From Toxonevra muliebris (lineage: Eukaryota; Arthropoda; Insecta; Diptera; Pallopteridae): DNA of 64,000 nt. Every line of letters starts with the position of its first letter. Within the stretch, counting starts at the first letter, position 1. The position numbers and the translations under genes are program-made. Shown piece after piece: positions 45,851-56,975 of this stretch. Where the stretch lies: the NCBI GenBank assembly GCA_963691655.1, contig OY829327.1, positions 64,616,079-64,680,078 on the forward strand, read 5' to 3'. The notes below the pieces were generated by a model. It saw only the letters and a list, made by a program, of their open reading frames with translations, did no database searches and had not been told where the DNA came from.

Positions 45851-47542
45851 TTACTTAGCGGGGCTTTTGCCCCTACTACTGCCACTCAACAACATCCTTT
45901 CTTCCTCCTCATCTATGGGGCAGTCCATATTGAGAAGGGAGAGGTCGATTCCCTCAACTTCAGTCGCGGTCGAAGATGGGAGTACTATGCCTTCCATTTC
46001 GCTCGCGGCTGATGTTGGTAGAGTATCGACCTCCACCTCGACCACGGTTGAGTGCACTCTTTCCTTGGCTTTCGGCTCGTCATTGCTGACTGCTTCTGGC
46101 TCGGGATTCGAGGTGTCCTCTTCCGTGGCCCGTTTGTGCACCCCGTGCACCGTGACCTCACCAAACCGGTAGTTGATGACGCCCCCTGAAGTACGGATGG
46201 CTTCAAACGATAGCTCATCCAAACTTATCGTCCGTTCTGACGTCTGGCCCAGGCTCCTGGGGAAGAAAATAGTCACCAAGTGCGACTTGGGAACATAATC
46301 ACCTACACATGAAATGAGAGGGGGTCCATTCCAGGCCGTTAGCTTCGGGGCTACTCCTTTCAGCCATTCGGCTGACTGCACATCTTTGCAGTCGATGAGT
46401 AGATAACCCGGCCTGAAATGGATACCCTCAAACTTCAGCTTGTGTGCCCATCCCTTTGCCAACTCTTCCAGGATGGCGTCTTCTAGGGCCGAAAGCTGCT
46501 CGGATGACAATGTTACCTCGGGATATTCCCTTGGCAACACTGCCATCCTAACTGCTTTCGCAACCCCCTCGTACGTTTTGCCGCACACCACTCTTCCTGC
46601 AGATGAGCCTGCCACCACCGTATCCGTCCTCGGTTTCTTCACCTCCTGTTTTTGCGGTGGAGTGATGACCGAGCTTCCCCTTTTCCTTTCTCGAGGTTCC
46701 TGGGAAGTACCTTCGGACGGCTTGGCTTTATGCTCCTCTGCCTTCTTCCTTGCTACTGCAGGTTCCAGCCCCTGCTCCAGGTATCTAAGATACCACCTGG
46801 ACCCTGCCCCACTAAGGCCCTTCCTTAGTGGGTCGTCCATACCACCTGGCTGCCCAATTGGTGGTACCTTCAACTCGCGGCGTTTGTGCTCCCTGGGGTA
46901 ACTTTTTCCCGTCGATGTCTCCGTAGCATTAGCCGCTGGTGCGAATGCACTAGCCACCTTTGCTAGAAAGACATCTCGAGCCCTTACAGAAGTCACACCA
47001 GCCATAGCACCGGCCGCTGAGACCTCTGTATGAGCTGTACTGGGTACGATGCCAGTCGATTGTGTGGTTACCACGGGCGCTGGTGCTATTGCTCCAGTTC
47101 CCGCGGCTAACACGGTCACTGGTGCTATTGCACTAGTTCCCGCGGCTACCACACTAGCGTAAGCCATTGTATGGGACTCAATTATCGGTGCTAATGCACT
47201 GACAGCAGGTACCCCTACCTTGGTTTTGCTGGTCATCGTACGGTTACCCTCAAAGCTCCGTCTTCGCGTAGGTGCAGTTGTTGCCTGACACCTTGCTGGC
47301 CCTCTCGACCTGGGTGAACCCCTGCTTGTGGAAGCTCTCAGATCTTCATCACGTAGCTCATGCTCCATTCGATCTGCGAGTTCCGTTGCGATTAATCCCC
47401 GCTGGTTTAAATTTTTTCTTTTATTTTGTTTGCTCATTTGAAATACGACCACTAGCCTGCCTGAGCGGGCTTGGCGGTCAACTATAGAAGCGGGAAGGGG
47501 TTGGTCCGCCATGACATAGCCCGTCTGCCATGGTAAGGCCAC
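45851..47542 (-). CDS. LOA-like LINE ORF1 protein
   Basis: An open frame of 563 codons. Likely true starts are Met 11 or Met 36 (MSKQNKRKNLNQRG) rather than the first ATG. The N-terminal half is Ala/Thr/Ser-rich and disordered; a basic stretch (EHKRRELKVPP, RERKRGSS) follows. The C-terminal half has a folded region, LSALEDAILEELAKG, FRPGYLLIDCKDVQSAEWL and SHLVTIFFPRSLG, resembling DUF4780-type ORF1 proteins (from memory). Role: RNA binding in the LINE particle. The stop lies 5 nt before the ORF2 ATG, which suggests re-initiation. Confidence 0.82.
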   Translation of the reverse strand: MALPWQTGYVMADQPLPASIVDRQARSGRLVVVFQMSKQNKRKNLNQRGLIATELADRMEHELRDEDLRASTSRGSPRSRGPARCQATTAPTRRRSFEGNRTMTSKTKVGVPAVSALAPIIESHTMAYASVVAAGTSAIAPVTVLAAGTGAIAPAPVVTTQSTGIVPSTAHTEVSAAGAMAGVTSVRARDVFLAKVASAFAPAANATETSTGKSYPREHKRRELKVPPIGQPGGMDDPLRKGLSGAGSRWYLRYLEQGLEPAVARKKAEEHKAKPSEGTSQEPRERKRGSSVITPPQKQEVKKPRTDTVVAGSSAGRVVCGKTYEGVAKAVRMAVLPREYPEVTLSSEQLSALEDAILEELAKGWAHKLKFEGIHFRPGYLLIDCKDVQSAEWLKGVAPKLTAWNGPPLISCVGDYVPKSHLVTIFFPRSLGQTSERTISLDELSFEAIRTSGGVINYRFGEVTVHGVHKRATEEDTSNPEPEAVSNDEPKAKERVHSTVVEVEVDTLPTSAASEMEGIVLPSSTATEVEGIDLSLLNMDCPIDEEEERMLLSGSSRGKSPAK

Positions 47543-47880
47543 ACTTACTCCTTGAGGCGGCCGTGTATCAAGGAGGGTCCGTTCGCAGACAGCCTATTCT
47601 TAACACTAGTATCAGACGCACACGGGTCCCACGTGCTGATTTCACATAAGTACAAGTACCTGTGTAAAAACAGACGTAGGATCCGTGCACACCAGTCTAC
47701 GAGTGTTAATCCCCTGGCTGCCAAACCAATAGGCACGGGTCGCGTGACACCCTGGATTAGGGGAGTTTTTATTTAAGAGGGTTTGCTCCCTCCGCCTGAA
47801 CTATCTTAGCCAGTTGCATATCACTTAATTACGGCACACATCGAAATGTGCGTTGGTCCCCGTAAGTGACTGGCCTGACG

Positions 47881-47883
<3 letters not shown>
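47543..47883 (-). promoter_or_regulatory. LOA copy 2 5' UTR
   Basis: GC-rich non-coding stretch upstream of ORF1. LINEs carry an internal promoter here. Its outer boundary is the poly-T tract. Confidence 0.5.

Positions 47884-47937
<54 letters not shown>
47884..47937. repeat. T54 homopolymer
   Basis: 54 consecutive T, equal to poly(A) on the LINE strand, immediately 5' of LOA copy 2. The length may be affected by assembly. Confidence 0.9.
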
Positions 47938-47940
<3 letters not shown>

Positions 47941-47943
47941 GTC

Positions 47944-48044
47944 TGTTTTTCACTATGTCAAATTTGCCAACATGTTAGCTATTTTCTATGGGGAATTCTC
48001 TCTTTCTGTCTCTCTTTGACAGAGAATATGGCATAGTGAAAACC
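47944..48044. mobile_element. About 100-bp mini inverted-repeat element
   Basis: GTTTTTCACTATGtCA at the left and its inverse TGgCATAGTGAAAAC at the right. It interrupts the copy 1 endonuclease frame next to the T54 tract. Confidence 0.55.
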
Positions 48045-49400
48045 AAGCATGCTCATGGTTTTTCACATCGGATATCCCAAATTACCTGTATGTTCTTTCC
48101 TAACAGACCTTTAGTCTGTCTCCGGAACACCCACGGTTCTTGGACCAGCACTATCCCAATATTAGACTTGGTATCTGCTCTAGCGATGACTGCTGAGGCA
48201 TAGGTCGTGCAAATTGACTTGCGCAACTTTAGTGCTGGTCATGACTCTTTCAATTTCTTCGCTGTTTCTACCGTTGCCAGTGTATTGCCTTCCTCTGACA
48301 AAGTATCTTCCAGTTACTCGCCCCCATGTTTAGCATGGTCAGTTCGAGATCACCGAGTCCCTCGATTTCATGAGGTAGTAAATCGATATCCTTCATTTCA
48401 TTGCTAGCTGCTTCAATTTCTTTAGCAACTTCTGTTGGTATCTCGGTAGTACTTTCACCCGATTTCTCCTCAGCGTCATCCTGCTTCTTCTCACGTGGTT
48501 TCTGTAGGTGGATGGGAATGCGACCAAACCTGTATCGTATGACGCAGTCGTTCTTTTTGATCGCTTCCATCGACCTATCATCCACCCCGATCGTCAGCAG
48601 CTTGCCGCTGTCTTCGTTCTTGCTCCTGAAGACGCACCAGAGCTCGGAGTGAGCCCCTCATTCTGTGCTATGATCAGGTCTAATAGCTGAGTGTATGTGC
48701 AGGGTAAGATTTGGGTAGTATAACTATTCTTTTAGCTTTAACAGCGTTTGCGTAGCTGACGCCCGGCTTCCTAGCTTCCACCTTCTTTTTAAGCGCCTCG
48801 CGCTTCTGTGGTTCAGCTCGGCTTTTCTTTGCCTCATCACCCTCCTGCAGACTGATTTCGTCAGCGCCCCTTTTCCTCGGCTCTACTGGCGGCAAGTTTT
48901 TTGGGCAGACCTGTCCCTTCTTCTTGGCTCCCTCAGGAGTTAAGCCTTCTTCCAGGTACCGAATATACCATTTGGTACCAGCGCCGCTTAATCCTGTTTT
49001 TCTCCTTACGTCCCCACGTTTGATTATCTGTTCGGTTGGCTTTTTGTTACTTGTCGACGGTTTTGGTTGTTCCTCATCGGGAACTAGACTTTCGTCTGTT
49101 TTGTCGTCGTCGTCCTTCGCATTGGTCTAATATTAGGCTTGGCACCTTTGCTTTCAGTATGTCTACTGTCCTTGCTGTCTCTTCTGCTTCTAGGTGTAAA
49201 AACCTGGTGATCAGTATTTCGGATATCGCTCTCCGCCTGATCCGTCAGTTGTCTTGCAGTATGATTTCCTGCTATTGTAGTTTATTTATGTGTAATGGTA
49301 GAATTGGCTTCAGAAACTGATGCTATCACCGAATCTTGCTGCTTTGATGCTGCTCTAGAAGCACAATGATTTGGTAAGTCTTAAACATTTTGGTATCTTA
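48045..49400 (-). pseudogene. LOA-like LINE copy 1: ORF1 and start of endonuclease
   Basis: ORF1 pieces are DIRNTDHQVFTPRSRRDS, PRKRGADEISLQEGDEAKKS, KPGVSYANAVKAKRIVILPK and CVIRYRFGRIPIH. The endonuclease start is near 48230 (KVAQVNLHD; IGIVLVQEPWVFR). It continues at 42130 beyond the copy 2 insertion. Many stops and frameshifts; clearly older than copy 2. Confidence 0.8.
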
Positions 49401-49490
49401 AAAAAGGCTGATTCCATTTCTTTACTAATGCCTTCAACCAGTAGTCTCTATGTTTGGAGTAGACTGTTGACTTGAACAGAAAATAGGAAC

Positions 49491-50521
49491 TAAGAAGTGC
49501 GCACGAAAAAATTGTAGCAAAGAAAAATCAAATCGTGAATCCAAATTATGTGAATTTTTTTTTTGTTATACTTCAATTTATATAAATTCTCCACAAAAAA
49601 AAAATCATTTTTAATTCTTGATTTTTAAGGAATTTTAAAACTTGTTCAGGAATTCCCTCCATCATTGCCTTTATAGTGCTTTCATTAATGTTTTTGGAAG
49701 TTGCAGTCCACTTAATCTTAAATTTCCTTCGATACACCTTTCATCCCTTTTTATTTTATTAATTAGAGTCTAATAACGTTCCACTCGTTCAATATTGTAC
49801 CCTCTCTAGGTACAATATTGATATTATTGCTGGTGCACCCATTTTTTTCTTGAGAAGTCAGCAACATAAAAATATCCATGTTTATTGCCCCAGAAGTTAC
49901 ATACTGCTGTCTTCGTTTACCGCAGCTGCATATGACCTGCCACGAGAGAATTTTCTTACAGAACTTGAATTTTTTTGGGTTCTGTACTTTTCAGCGCATT
50001 TCCCTTCTGGTCCACTACGTAAAAGTCGTTGCTTGGAAGCTGCGAAAAATCCGTCAATATATATGTTTCGTCATCCATGATGCAACACTGAAATTTTGTT
50101 ACAATGTTTTCTTGCAATTTTTTCTGAAATTCGTACGATTTAAGGCCAGCTTCCCTTTTCACTTTGCGGACAAATGATTCAGAGCAACTGCATTTTGGAG
50201 CTACTTTTCTGTCCGAAGCATTTGGATTTTTATGGAAAATATCCTAGACACGTTTAGCTCTGTGTAGATCCAATCCACATTTTCTGTCAGATCCCACTTT
50301 TCGATCAATGTTTGGATTGTTATTAAAGTTTTTAAAACCCCGGCTAATAGTTTGACGGGAAACTTTAACAGTTTTGGCCATTTTTAAATAACGCCATTTT
50401 TAGCAAACACTTTTGTAGAAATAAAAATAATAAAATAAACCAAAGACGATTATATGCTATTTTTTATAACAAAAATAGGAACTAAAAAACTATTTTATAA
50501 CTATTTTTTGCGCACTGCTTA
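49491..50521 (-). mobile_element. DD37E-like ITm transposon (copy 3, different subfamily)
   Basis: Inverted ends TAAG(A/C)AGTGCGCA at 49491-49503 and 50509-50521, including TA on both sides. Interior minus strand from about 50381: AKTVKVSRQTISRGFKNFNN, one stop, FHKNPNASDRKVAPKCSCSE, then 50162-49956 KREAGLKSYEFQKKLQENIV and CCIMDDETYILTDFSQLPSN (first Asp). The C-terminal half is deleted or unreadable. Confidence 0.8.
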
Positions 50522-51268
50522 CGTATCTTCATAAAATGTTGTTAGAAGTAGCACTAAAAAATTTACTTTTTGTTCTTAAAGTACATTTTTCCATAGAAAA
50601 ATAGTGTTAACAACTAGAAACGACCACCGTCAATTTTTTTTCCTTCTGAATATACTAACTGTGGTAAAAATGAAAAACAACCTATTTAACTCGACTTAAG
50701 AGATTATATACACTTATGTTGGCTGAAAAAATCGAAAAATTTTTATTACATTTTCTCAAAGTACATCCTCTTGAGAAAATATTTTTTTAATTTCATAGAG
50801 ATCTGAGTACTAGAGCCAAAGTTACAGCTATCAATTGCGCGCTACCTCCGACTACCTGATCATGGTGCCAAAAGTTTAAACGCGATTATCTCGAAATGTT
50901 TTTCAAAAAGTTCCGTTGCGTCGAGAACACTTTTTGCCGACAACAAGTGTATATAGAAAATATTTTTTTATATATAAATAATTTTTAGAATTATATATCG
51001 TTTCACAATGGTGTATGATTTTAGCATAGATTCTTTTGAAACAGTGGCATAGTTTTTTTAATATTTCTATTCAAAGCTATTAAACTCGATTAAAAAGAAA
51101 ATAAACTTAAACTGTTATACCTTTTTACCTCATTTTATAAATTCAATGAATTTGTTTTTCACGCAGATATATATTAAATTGTCAGTTTATATATATTCAA
51201 AGGACCTGTTCCTGAATTGAAGTAAGTACATATTTAGGTATTGCATATTTATGTTTTTCATACCCGAT
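50522..51268. other. AT-rich; similar to the 26.3-kb block
   Basis: 50840-50990 (TGCGCGCTACC, AAGTTTAAACGCGATTATCT) resembles 26280-26420. No gene. Confidence 0.4.
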
Positions 51269-51669
51269 AGTACTGGTGTAGAGTAACAAAACCCTAAAAG
51301 GGTTTTGCAAAGTTAGCTTTTAAAAGTTATAGGCATTCAAAGTTTGCCGCTTGCAGCTTATTTTTTAAAAAATGAAGTGCTCATTTTTTACTACTTTCTT
51401 CAGCGAAATAAGAACAAAAACAATTTTAACATTATAGAGTTTTCCATATTAGGAAGTTTAAACTATCCATTACATGACTTTTGCAAAAAAAAAAGCAATA
51501 ATACTAGTAACAAAGTAATTTTTGGGATTTAAAATTGTTCTTTTTATTCTAAACAGAAAATAGAACTGAAAAATACACTAAAACAGCTCAACTTTGAAAG
51601 GCCATAACATTTAAAGGCGAGCTAACTTTTTAAAACCCTCTTAGGGGTTTGTTCCCTTGGACCAGTACT
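51269..51669. mobile_element. 400-bp MITE
   Basis: AGTACTGGT at 51269 and ACCAGTACT ending 51669. TIR similarity extends about 70 bp inward with an AACAAAaCCCTAAAAGGGTT block and GTTAGCT on both sides. Confidence 0.7.
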
Positions 51670-53073
51670 ACCGATCTGTATTGGTCGCTTCTCTGTTAGA
51701 TTCCATGACTCTAAAATTGTTGCACAGTGTAATTGAACGTAAGTTTGGTTCAATTTTGGACAACAAATTAATACATTTTTGTTCTATTTTTTTCCCAGCG
51801 CACATTAATTGACTACAAAAAGTTAAAGTTTCCTTGATTTTGAGGGCCGGTCATAACTAGCAAGTTTTCTTTGCACCTAAATAGGTCTAATATAATATTT
51901 GAAGTCATTGAGATTTCGCAAATAGGCCCTTTTTGACCTCGTCAAATCGGAAATCTTGTTGGTCAAAATATCAACATCGCTCATAAACAAATTACTATTC
52001 TGTAAAATTTGGATTTGCTTCTTCTCGAATCTGTTATACAAGCTAAGCTTTAAAAAGCTTTTCTTTTCAACGTTCGGATTCGGCATATATCTGGGCATAT
52101 AGTTCATTCGTTTACAAATGTAACTCACTCAACAGGAATGGGTGCAAAAAGCTCGGTCTAGCCTAGACAAATAAACAAACAGCCCATGGACGACCTAGAC
52201 GGTCTAGGTCGTCCATGAGCTGTTGTGCCATAATAGTAGTTGTTGTAAGTGGAACATTCGATTTCCATAAGATTTTTGATGCCGTAGAAAAATGATTATT
52301 TAAATTGTTCCATACAATTGGGGACTAGCATTCATATCTCAAATAAAGTTGAGTTCAACTCGTGTAAGCCCTAGGGTGTACTTGTTAGCTTACAAACGAT
52401 CCAAATATCCCACTGCGTATAGGTGGTGCGGATATTGCGGAATCAGCGAATCTTGATGTTCTAGTAAGGTCTATTCAATGTAACGTCATTGGGATAATCA
52501 CAGTTTTCGCGTATGGAGACAAAACATCCATCCTTAAAGAGTCTTGCTAATTTTCAATGCTGGAAATCGACTAATTTTATTTTTTTCTCGTTTATTTTAT
52601 GAGATATTAAATTGAAACTCTTTACATTTTAATATCTTATGTTTAAACTTCATTATACATTTTTTCTTTTTTTGCGCTCTGAAAACATGTCGCTCTTACG
52701 GTTGCAACCACAGCTACATTTTGGTCAATCTAAAATTAAAAAAAAGGCATTTTAAAGTTGAGACCTTTACTGAGTTAGTTAAAAAAAAAACTCACAAGGG
52801 CAACTTAGTGCACTCGATGGAAGTGAAACTTCTTTGGTAGGTTTGTGACTAGGAATATGTAAGTGCAATAACAGCAGTCTGGGAGAGATAATTGTATGTA
52901 TGCACATGGCAATATGAGTCGGTACATATCCAAAGTGCCAAGGCCATAGACGAAAATTTTCCAGATTTTTAATGCAATACACACTGACCGTACAAATAAA
53001 TAGTTTAAACATAAGAAATAAGCCTAATTAATATTAATTAAATAAAAAAACCTATTTAATTTAACTATTTTTT
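51670..53073. other. Unassigned, with a 45-bp palindrome
   Basis: 52179-52223 is a near-perfect palindrome (see findings). Elsewhere no gene or repeat copy recognised. Confidence 0.4.
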
Positions 53074-53301
53074 CAAAAGTGACTAAGTCCCATCGTAAAT
53101 GTAAATCAAAATTGATTAAGTCCCTTTCAGCCAATCGCATTCTTTCCTTGTTCTGTTACAGCATTGTAATAAATTTAAATTTTTAGCTTTGCACATGGCC
53201 GCATTCATACAGATGCTTTGTTTTCTTGTGCTTAAGTCCAGATGATTTTTTTTTCAAAACTGATTAGGTCCATATGGTATTTATCAAAAGTGCTTAAGTC
53301 C
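53074..53301 (+). repeat. Cluster of CAAAAnTGnnTAnGTCC motifs
   Basis: Full copies at 53074, 53107, 53255 and 53285 and a partial one at 53225-53239. All on the + strand at irregular spacing, like protein-binding or subterminal transposon sites. Confidence 0.65.
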
Positions 53302-53683
53302 AACGTAAAACTGGTTTATTTTGGATTTGGCTTACTTCATCATGGTTTTTTCTTCGCAAAATGTTTCCAAAATAGTTTTCTAAATACTTTTACCCATGTT
53401 ACAAGTATTTAGAGGTAGATGCTTTTTTTAAAAAAGTAGCCATTTTGAACATTTTAGAGGTGCACTTTATTAAATGGATAGAAAAGAGTGAGTTAATAGA
53501 AGATTATTAATACTACTTTTAATTTAATTTCAATTCTACTTTTGTGCTATAAAAGCAACAGATGACGTTGCTATTGATATATTCGTATTTATGTTTAGTG
53601 CTATCGACAGATGGCGTTTCTATTGAAAAACTACGTTAATATTAGATAACACAGTGTTACAAAATTTAGTAGAATAGTAGATA
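53302..53683. other. Unassigned
   Basis: Two CGACAGATGGCGTTtCTATTG-like blocks at about 53558 and 53606. No gene. Confidence 0.35.
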
Positions 53684-53770
53684 TACCTGGGAAGTCATAC
53701 TATTTTTCTTGTAGGTCTTGTCGAGTAAAACAAGAGTCTGTACTTGAAATTTTCCAAACACCTCCAAAAG
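53684..53770 (+). repeat. Single-arm fragment of the 13.3-kb foldback
   Basis: Matches 13302-13390 (ACCTGGGAAGTCATACTATT; TGTACTTGAAATTTTCCAAA) and then ends. Confidence 0.85.
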
Positions 53771-54016
53771 CATTCACAGCGTCTTGAAAATTTTAGACAA
53801 TATTCATCTCGAATTCGCGCGAAAGAATCTGGCCCTGAACGCTTACAAAGACTTAAAAATAATCGAATTCGTAAATTGCAAATTCACACTAAGGAATCCG
53901 GTTTTGAACGTGAGCAGAGGCTTGCTACGCAGAGACAAATAACATCTATATCTAGAGCGCAAAGTCGAAATTCTGTCAGTAATACGCCAGTTTACTTTCA
54001 TGCCTATTTATCATAA
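53771..54016 (+). pseudogene. Charged RxxExxERxxRL repeat peptide fragment
   Basis: The open frame reads RIRAKESGPERLQRLKNNRI then HTKESGFEREQRLATQRQ, about two heptad-rich units. Similar ESxxERxxRL repeats occur in N-terminal regions of Helitron Rep/helicase-type proteins and other TE proteins (from memory). The rest of the gene is absent. Confidence 0.35.
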
Positions 54017-55984
54017 AAAATATAAAAACATTATTTATCATTTATATAGTGTTGAAACTGTAACCAATGAATTATTTAATTATTTTTTATCTATTTCGTT
54101 TTATTTCTTTATTTGCTAATATATATATTTTTTTATTAGAAAAAAACTATCAAAAGAGCAATATAAAAAAAATTAATTTATTTTTGTCAAATGTTAATCC
54201 TACCAAACAAATTTAAACAATTAAAAAAAAAAATTATAATAAAATATACCTATTAAAAATATATATATTAATTCCAATTTATATCGGAAAAATTCCCATT
54301 TTTTTGGTACCAATTTTTTGTCAACGCTCTTTAATGTTAAAAACTCTCAATTTGAAATGTTAAAAAGTTTAAAAAATCAATATGAAATAGAAAGAGTAGT
54401 CGTGTCTTTGTAAATTTAGAAAAAAAACTCCTCATTTTTTTGGCAATGCTATTTGGAATTTTTTCAGCAGATGATGCGACACGTTAGATCTACAAACAGA
54501 GGTGGATAGGTGAAACAGGGTTCATGAATTTTTCATTCTTATTTTTAAATTAAATAAAATTTAAAATCGAAAGGAAATGCGTATTAAAACTACATTTTGC
54601 AGTGTTATTTATAATAATGTGGAGCTTTTTTTTATAAAAATCACATTCCTTTCTATTTCCCAACTTCGTCAGTATTTCCTCTATGTACTCTTGTTGCTAA
54701 TTTAATCGCTTTTAGCGTGTCATCTTCACTACTAGTCAATATATAGTCATGCAATCATATTAGTGTAGCCTTGATAGTGTATTTACTACCGCTAACTGCC
54801 GGCTATCTCTTAAAGAGATATAGGAACGGCTCAAGGTACACCCTGAGTTACATGAGCAAGTCGAATTGTACCGAACTTCGTAGTTGTCGAGACCGAATGT
54901 TTCATGTTGCTTAGATGTTTTCTTAGAGTTACAAAAATTGGTTAACGGTCTGAAAAATCAGACCAGTTTTTTTGCTTTCTGGAGTAGTCTGAAGTACAGT
55001 CTGAAACCGACAACTGCTAAGTTTGACAAGCTCTATTTTTTTTTAATAAAATAATTGAATTTTAAATGTGCTTTGAGTTATAATTAAAGATATAAAAAAC
55101 TTAAGAAAAAATTTAATTTTAAATAAAAAACTAAAAATAATTAATACTTGTTTAAAACCAAGTGTTAAACAAAACTCCTGGTACCCAATACCGGACATTA
55201 CAGATGTTTGTAAAACCAATGAGCTGGCAATAGCCACAACATTCCCTATTCTTCACATAACCCTATTAGCGACATAGTGGTAATAATTAATTGAGCATTG
55301 TCTGATTGGTAAACATGTCGATAGATTAGGAGTGCTCCCAAACGACTTTTTTTTTAAGAGCTGCCTTGATGAGGAGAAGGAGGAAACGGCTTTTGAACTG
55401 CAATTGTCTAGTTGGTAGGCTGGCATCTTCAGGTCAACTCTTCTTCAACAATCCAGCTGATCTCGAACCTTAAAAACAATTAAAATTAAAAATTTAATAA
55501 CTTTTTCAGTCGAACAATAAAAACACAAACTTTTAAATTTTAACCAAAAGTGAACTCGTTAACTGACAGTAGTGCGTATCCGCACCACTTTGCCACGCTT
55601 ATACCCTTAAAAGGAAATTTAAATATTCTCAGTATTTCTATGCTTCTCAATTAATGAGTTCATATTGGAAAAAATGTTTGAACATATTTTACGTACTTTT
55701 ATATGTTTATCAACTACATACATGAATATGCATCCAGAAATATTTATACAAAAAGTTTCATTATTTTTGTTGTGGGAATGTCATATCCCAACGAACTTTG
55801 GCAATAGCTGGCGTGGTTCTTCTAGGTTGCATATGGATAGCAACTTTTCATGAAAGGAATGTTATGAAAAGATACTAAAAGCGATAATGTCCATGTTTGA
55901 CCGGTATAAGAATTATTTCAGAAAATAGAGGCCTCTAGGAGTATTTTATACCCTACCACATCGATGCCGGTTTAGTTTTATGAC
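54017..55984. other. AT-rich, nothing recognised
   Basis: Read in all frames without a recognisable product. 54770-54910 and 55360-55450 are less AT-rich but unassigned. Confidence 0.35.
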
Positions 55985-56023
55985 TTAACCCTCAAGCAGG
56001 CAGGTCCGCCTACAGGCGGGCAC
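55985..56023. repeat. TTAACCC end-like sequence with GC hairpin
   Basis: TTAACCCTCAAGCAGG is followed by AGGT-CCGCCT-ac-AGGCGG-gc-ACCT, a stable hairpin in AT-rich DNA. TTAA plus CCC resembles a piggyBac terminus, but no opposite end was found. Confidence 0.3.
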
Positions 56024-56341
56024 CTGTTTGATACAATTTAAAAGATTTTTAAATTTTTTTAAGTGTAGTCATGCCATTCAGTTGATAGATGAATATTCCA
56101 GCTGCATATTGCTTAGTACTCTGTGCGTTGTTCCGTTTTGATTCTATCGTCAGTTGAAGTTCAGATTTCGAGTAATTAACGAAAATAAATTATTTTGGGT
56201 GATATTAAAATTATATGCGATAATATTAAAATTATATGCGATAATTTTAATTATTGAAAAAAAAATATTTATAGTTGTTTGTTGGAGTTGAAAAAGTATT
56301 TGGGAGTAGGAAATGGATTATATTTTGCATTTATGAAATTT

Positions 56342-56654
56342 GGGTGATTCTCTAAGTCTAGAATATGCCCTTGCACGATAGCACGATAGCACAAATTGTA
56401 AAACTTTCCAATCCGTACAACGAAACAAAAACAAAATACACCCCAATCCATTCTGCAACACTTAAAAACTTTTCCTACAACGATACCCATGTATATGTTC
56501 AATGCAATGAAGTGTAGTATATTAAATGCAACTCTGTGCCTCTCTCTCATTCTCTGTATATTACAGTTCTACGTTAATGTGCGCTCTCGAATCCTAATAT
56601 AATTTAGTATAATTTAGTATAGTATACAATTATACTAGACATAGAGAATCACCC
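56342..56654. mobile_element. 313-bp MITE
   Basis: Left GGGTGATTCTCTAAGTCTAG, right inverse GGGTGATTCTCTATGTCTAG (one mismatch in 20). Confidence 0.75.
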
Positions 56655-56689
56655 TAATAATTTTTAACTTTTCCATTTATCAAGACATG

Positions 56690-56975
56690 ACAGTTTGGCA
56701 AAAAAGGAAAAGCTTTGAAGTGTTGTTCTTATGAAGAGTAAAAACTAAAAACAATGCCCACGATTAATCGCAATGACTGGGATCCATTAAAATGTTTTAC
56801 CTCTAGCTGTTTCATTGTGAATAACAATATAACGAAGAAGAGACTTAACAACTTGGTCGTTTTATTCGCACATGTTAAACAAAATTCTGGTGTTGTGTAC
56901 TGGAAAAACTATGATCGTATCGAAAAATTATTTTTACAACGATGAATGCAATGCTTTGATCTATGAATCTTGTTG
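56690..56975 (+). repeat. Copy of the 9.1-9.3 kb block plus family C piece
   Basis: 56805-56880 matches 9195-9270 nearly base for base. 56938-56968 is an inverted fragment of repeat family C. Confidence 0.6.

Larger units (their letters stand above)
42131..47883 (-). mobile_element. LOA-like LINE copy 2, essentially full length
   Basis: 5' UTR 47883-47543, ORF1 47542-45851, ORF2 45845-42223, then a short 3' UTR ending in an (ATACA)n-type tail (42131-42155). Inserted into the endonuclease of copy 1. High GC content compared with the surroundings, in keeping with a young insertion. Confidence 0.88.

Noticed and set aside
45798..47500. Several + strand frames of 70-150 codons across the LINE ORF1
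   Set aside because: They are antisense shadows of the GC-rich ORF1.
55425..55470. GGTTCGAGATC on the minus strand as a Pol III box B
   Set aside because: No box A at a suitable distance upstream and no repeat copy elsewhere in the window.
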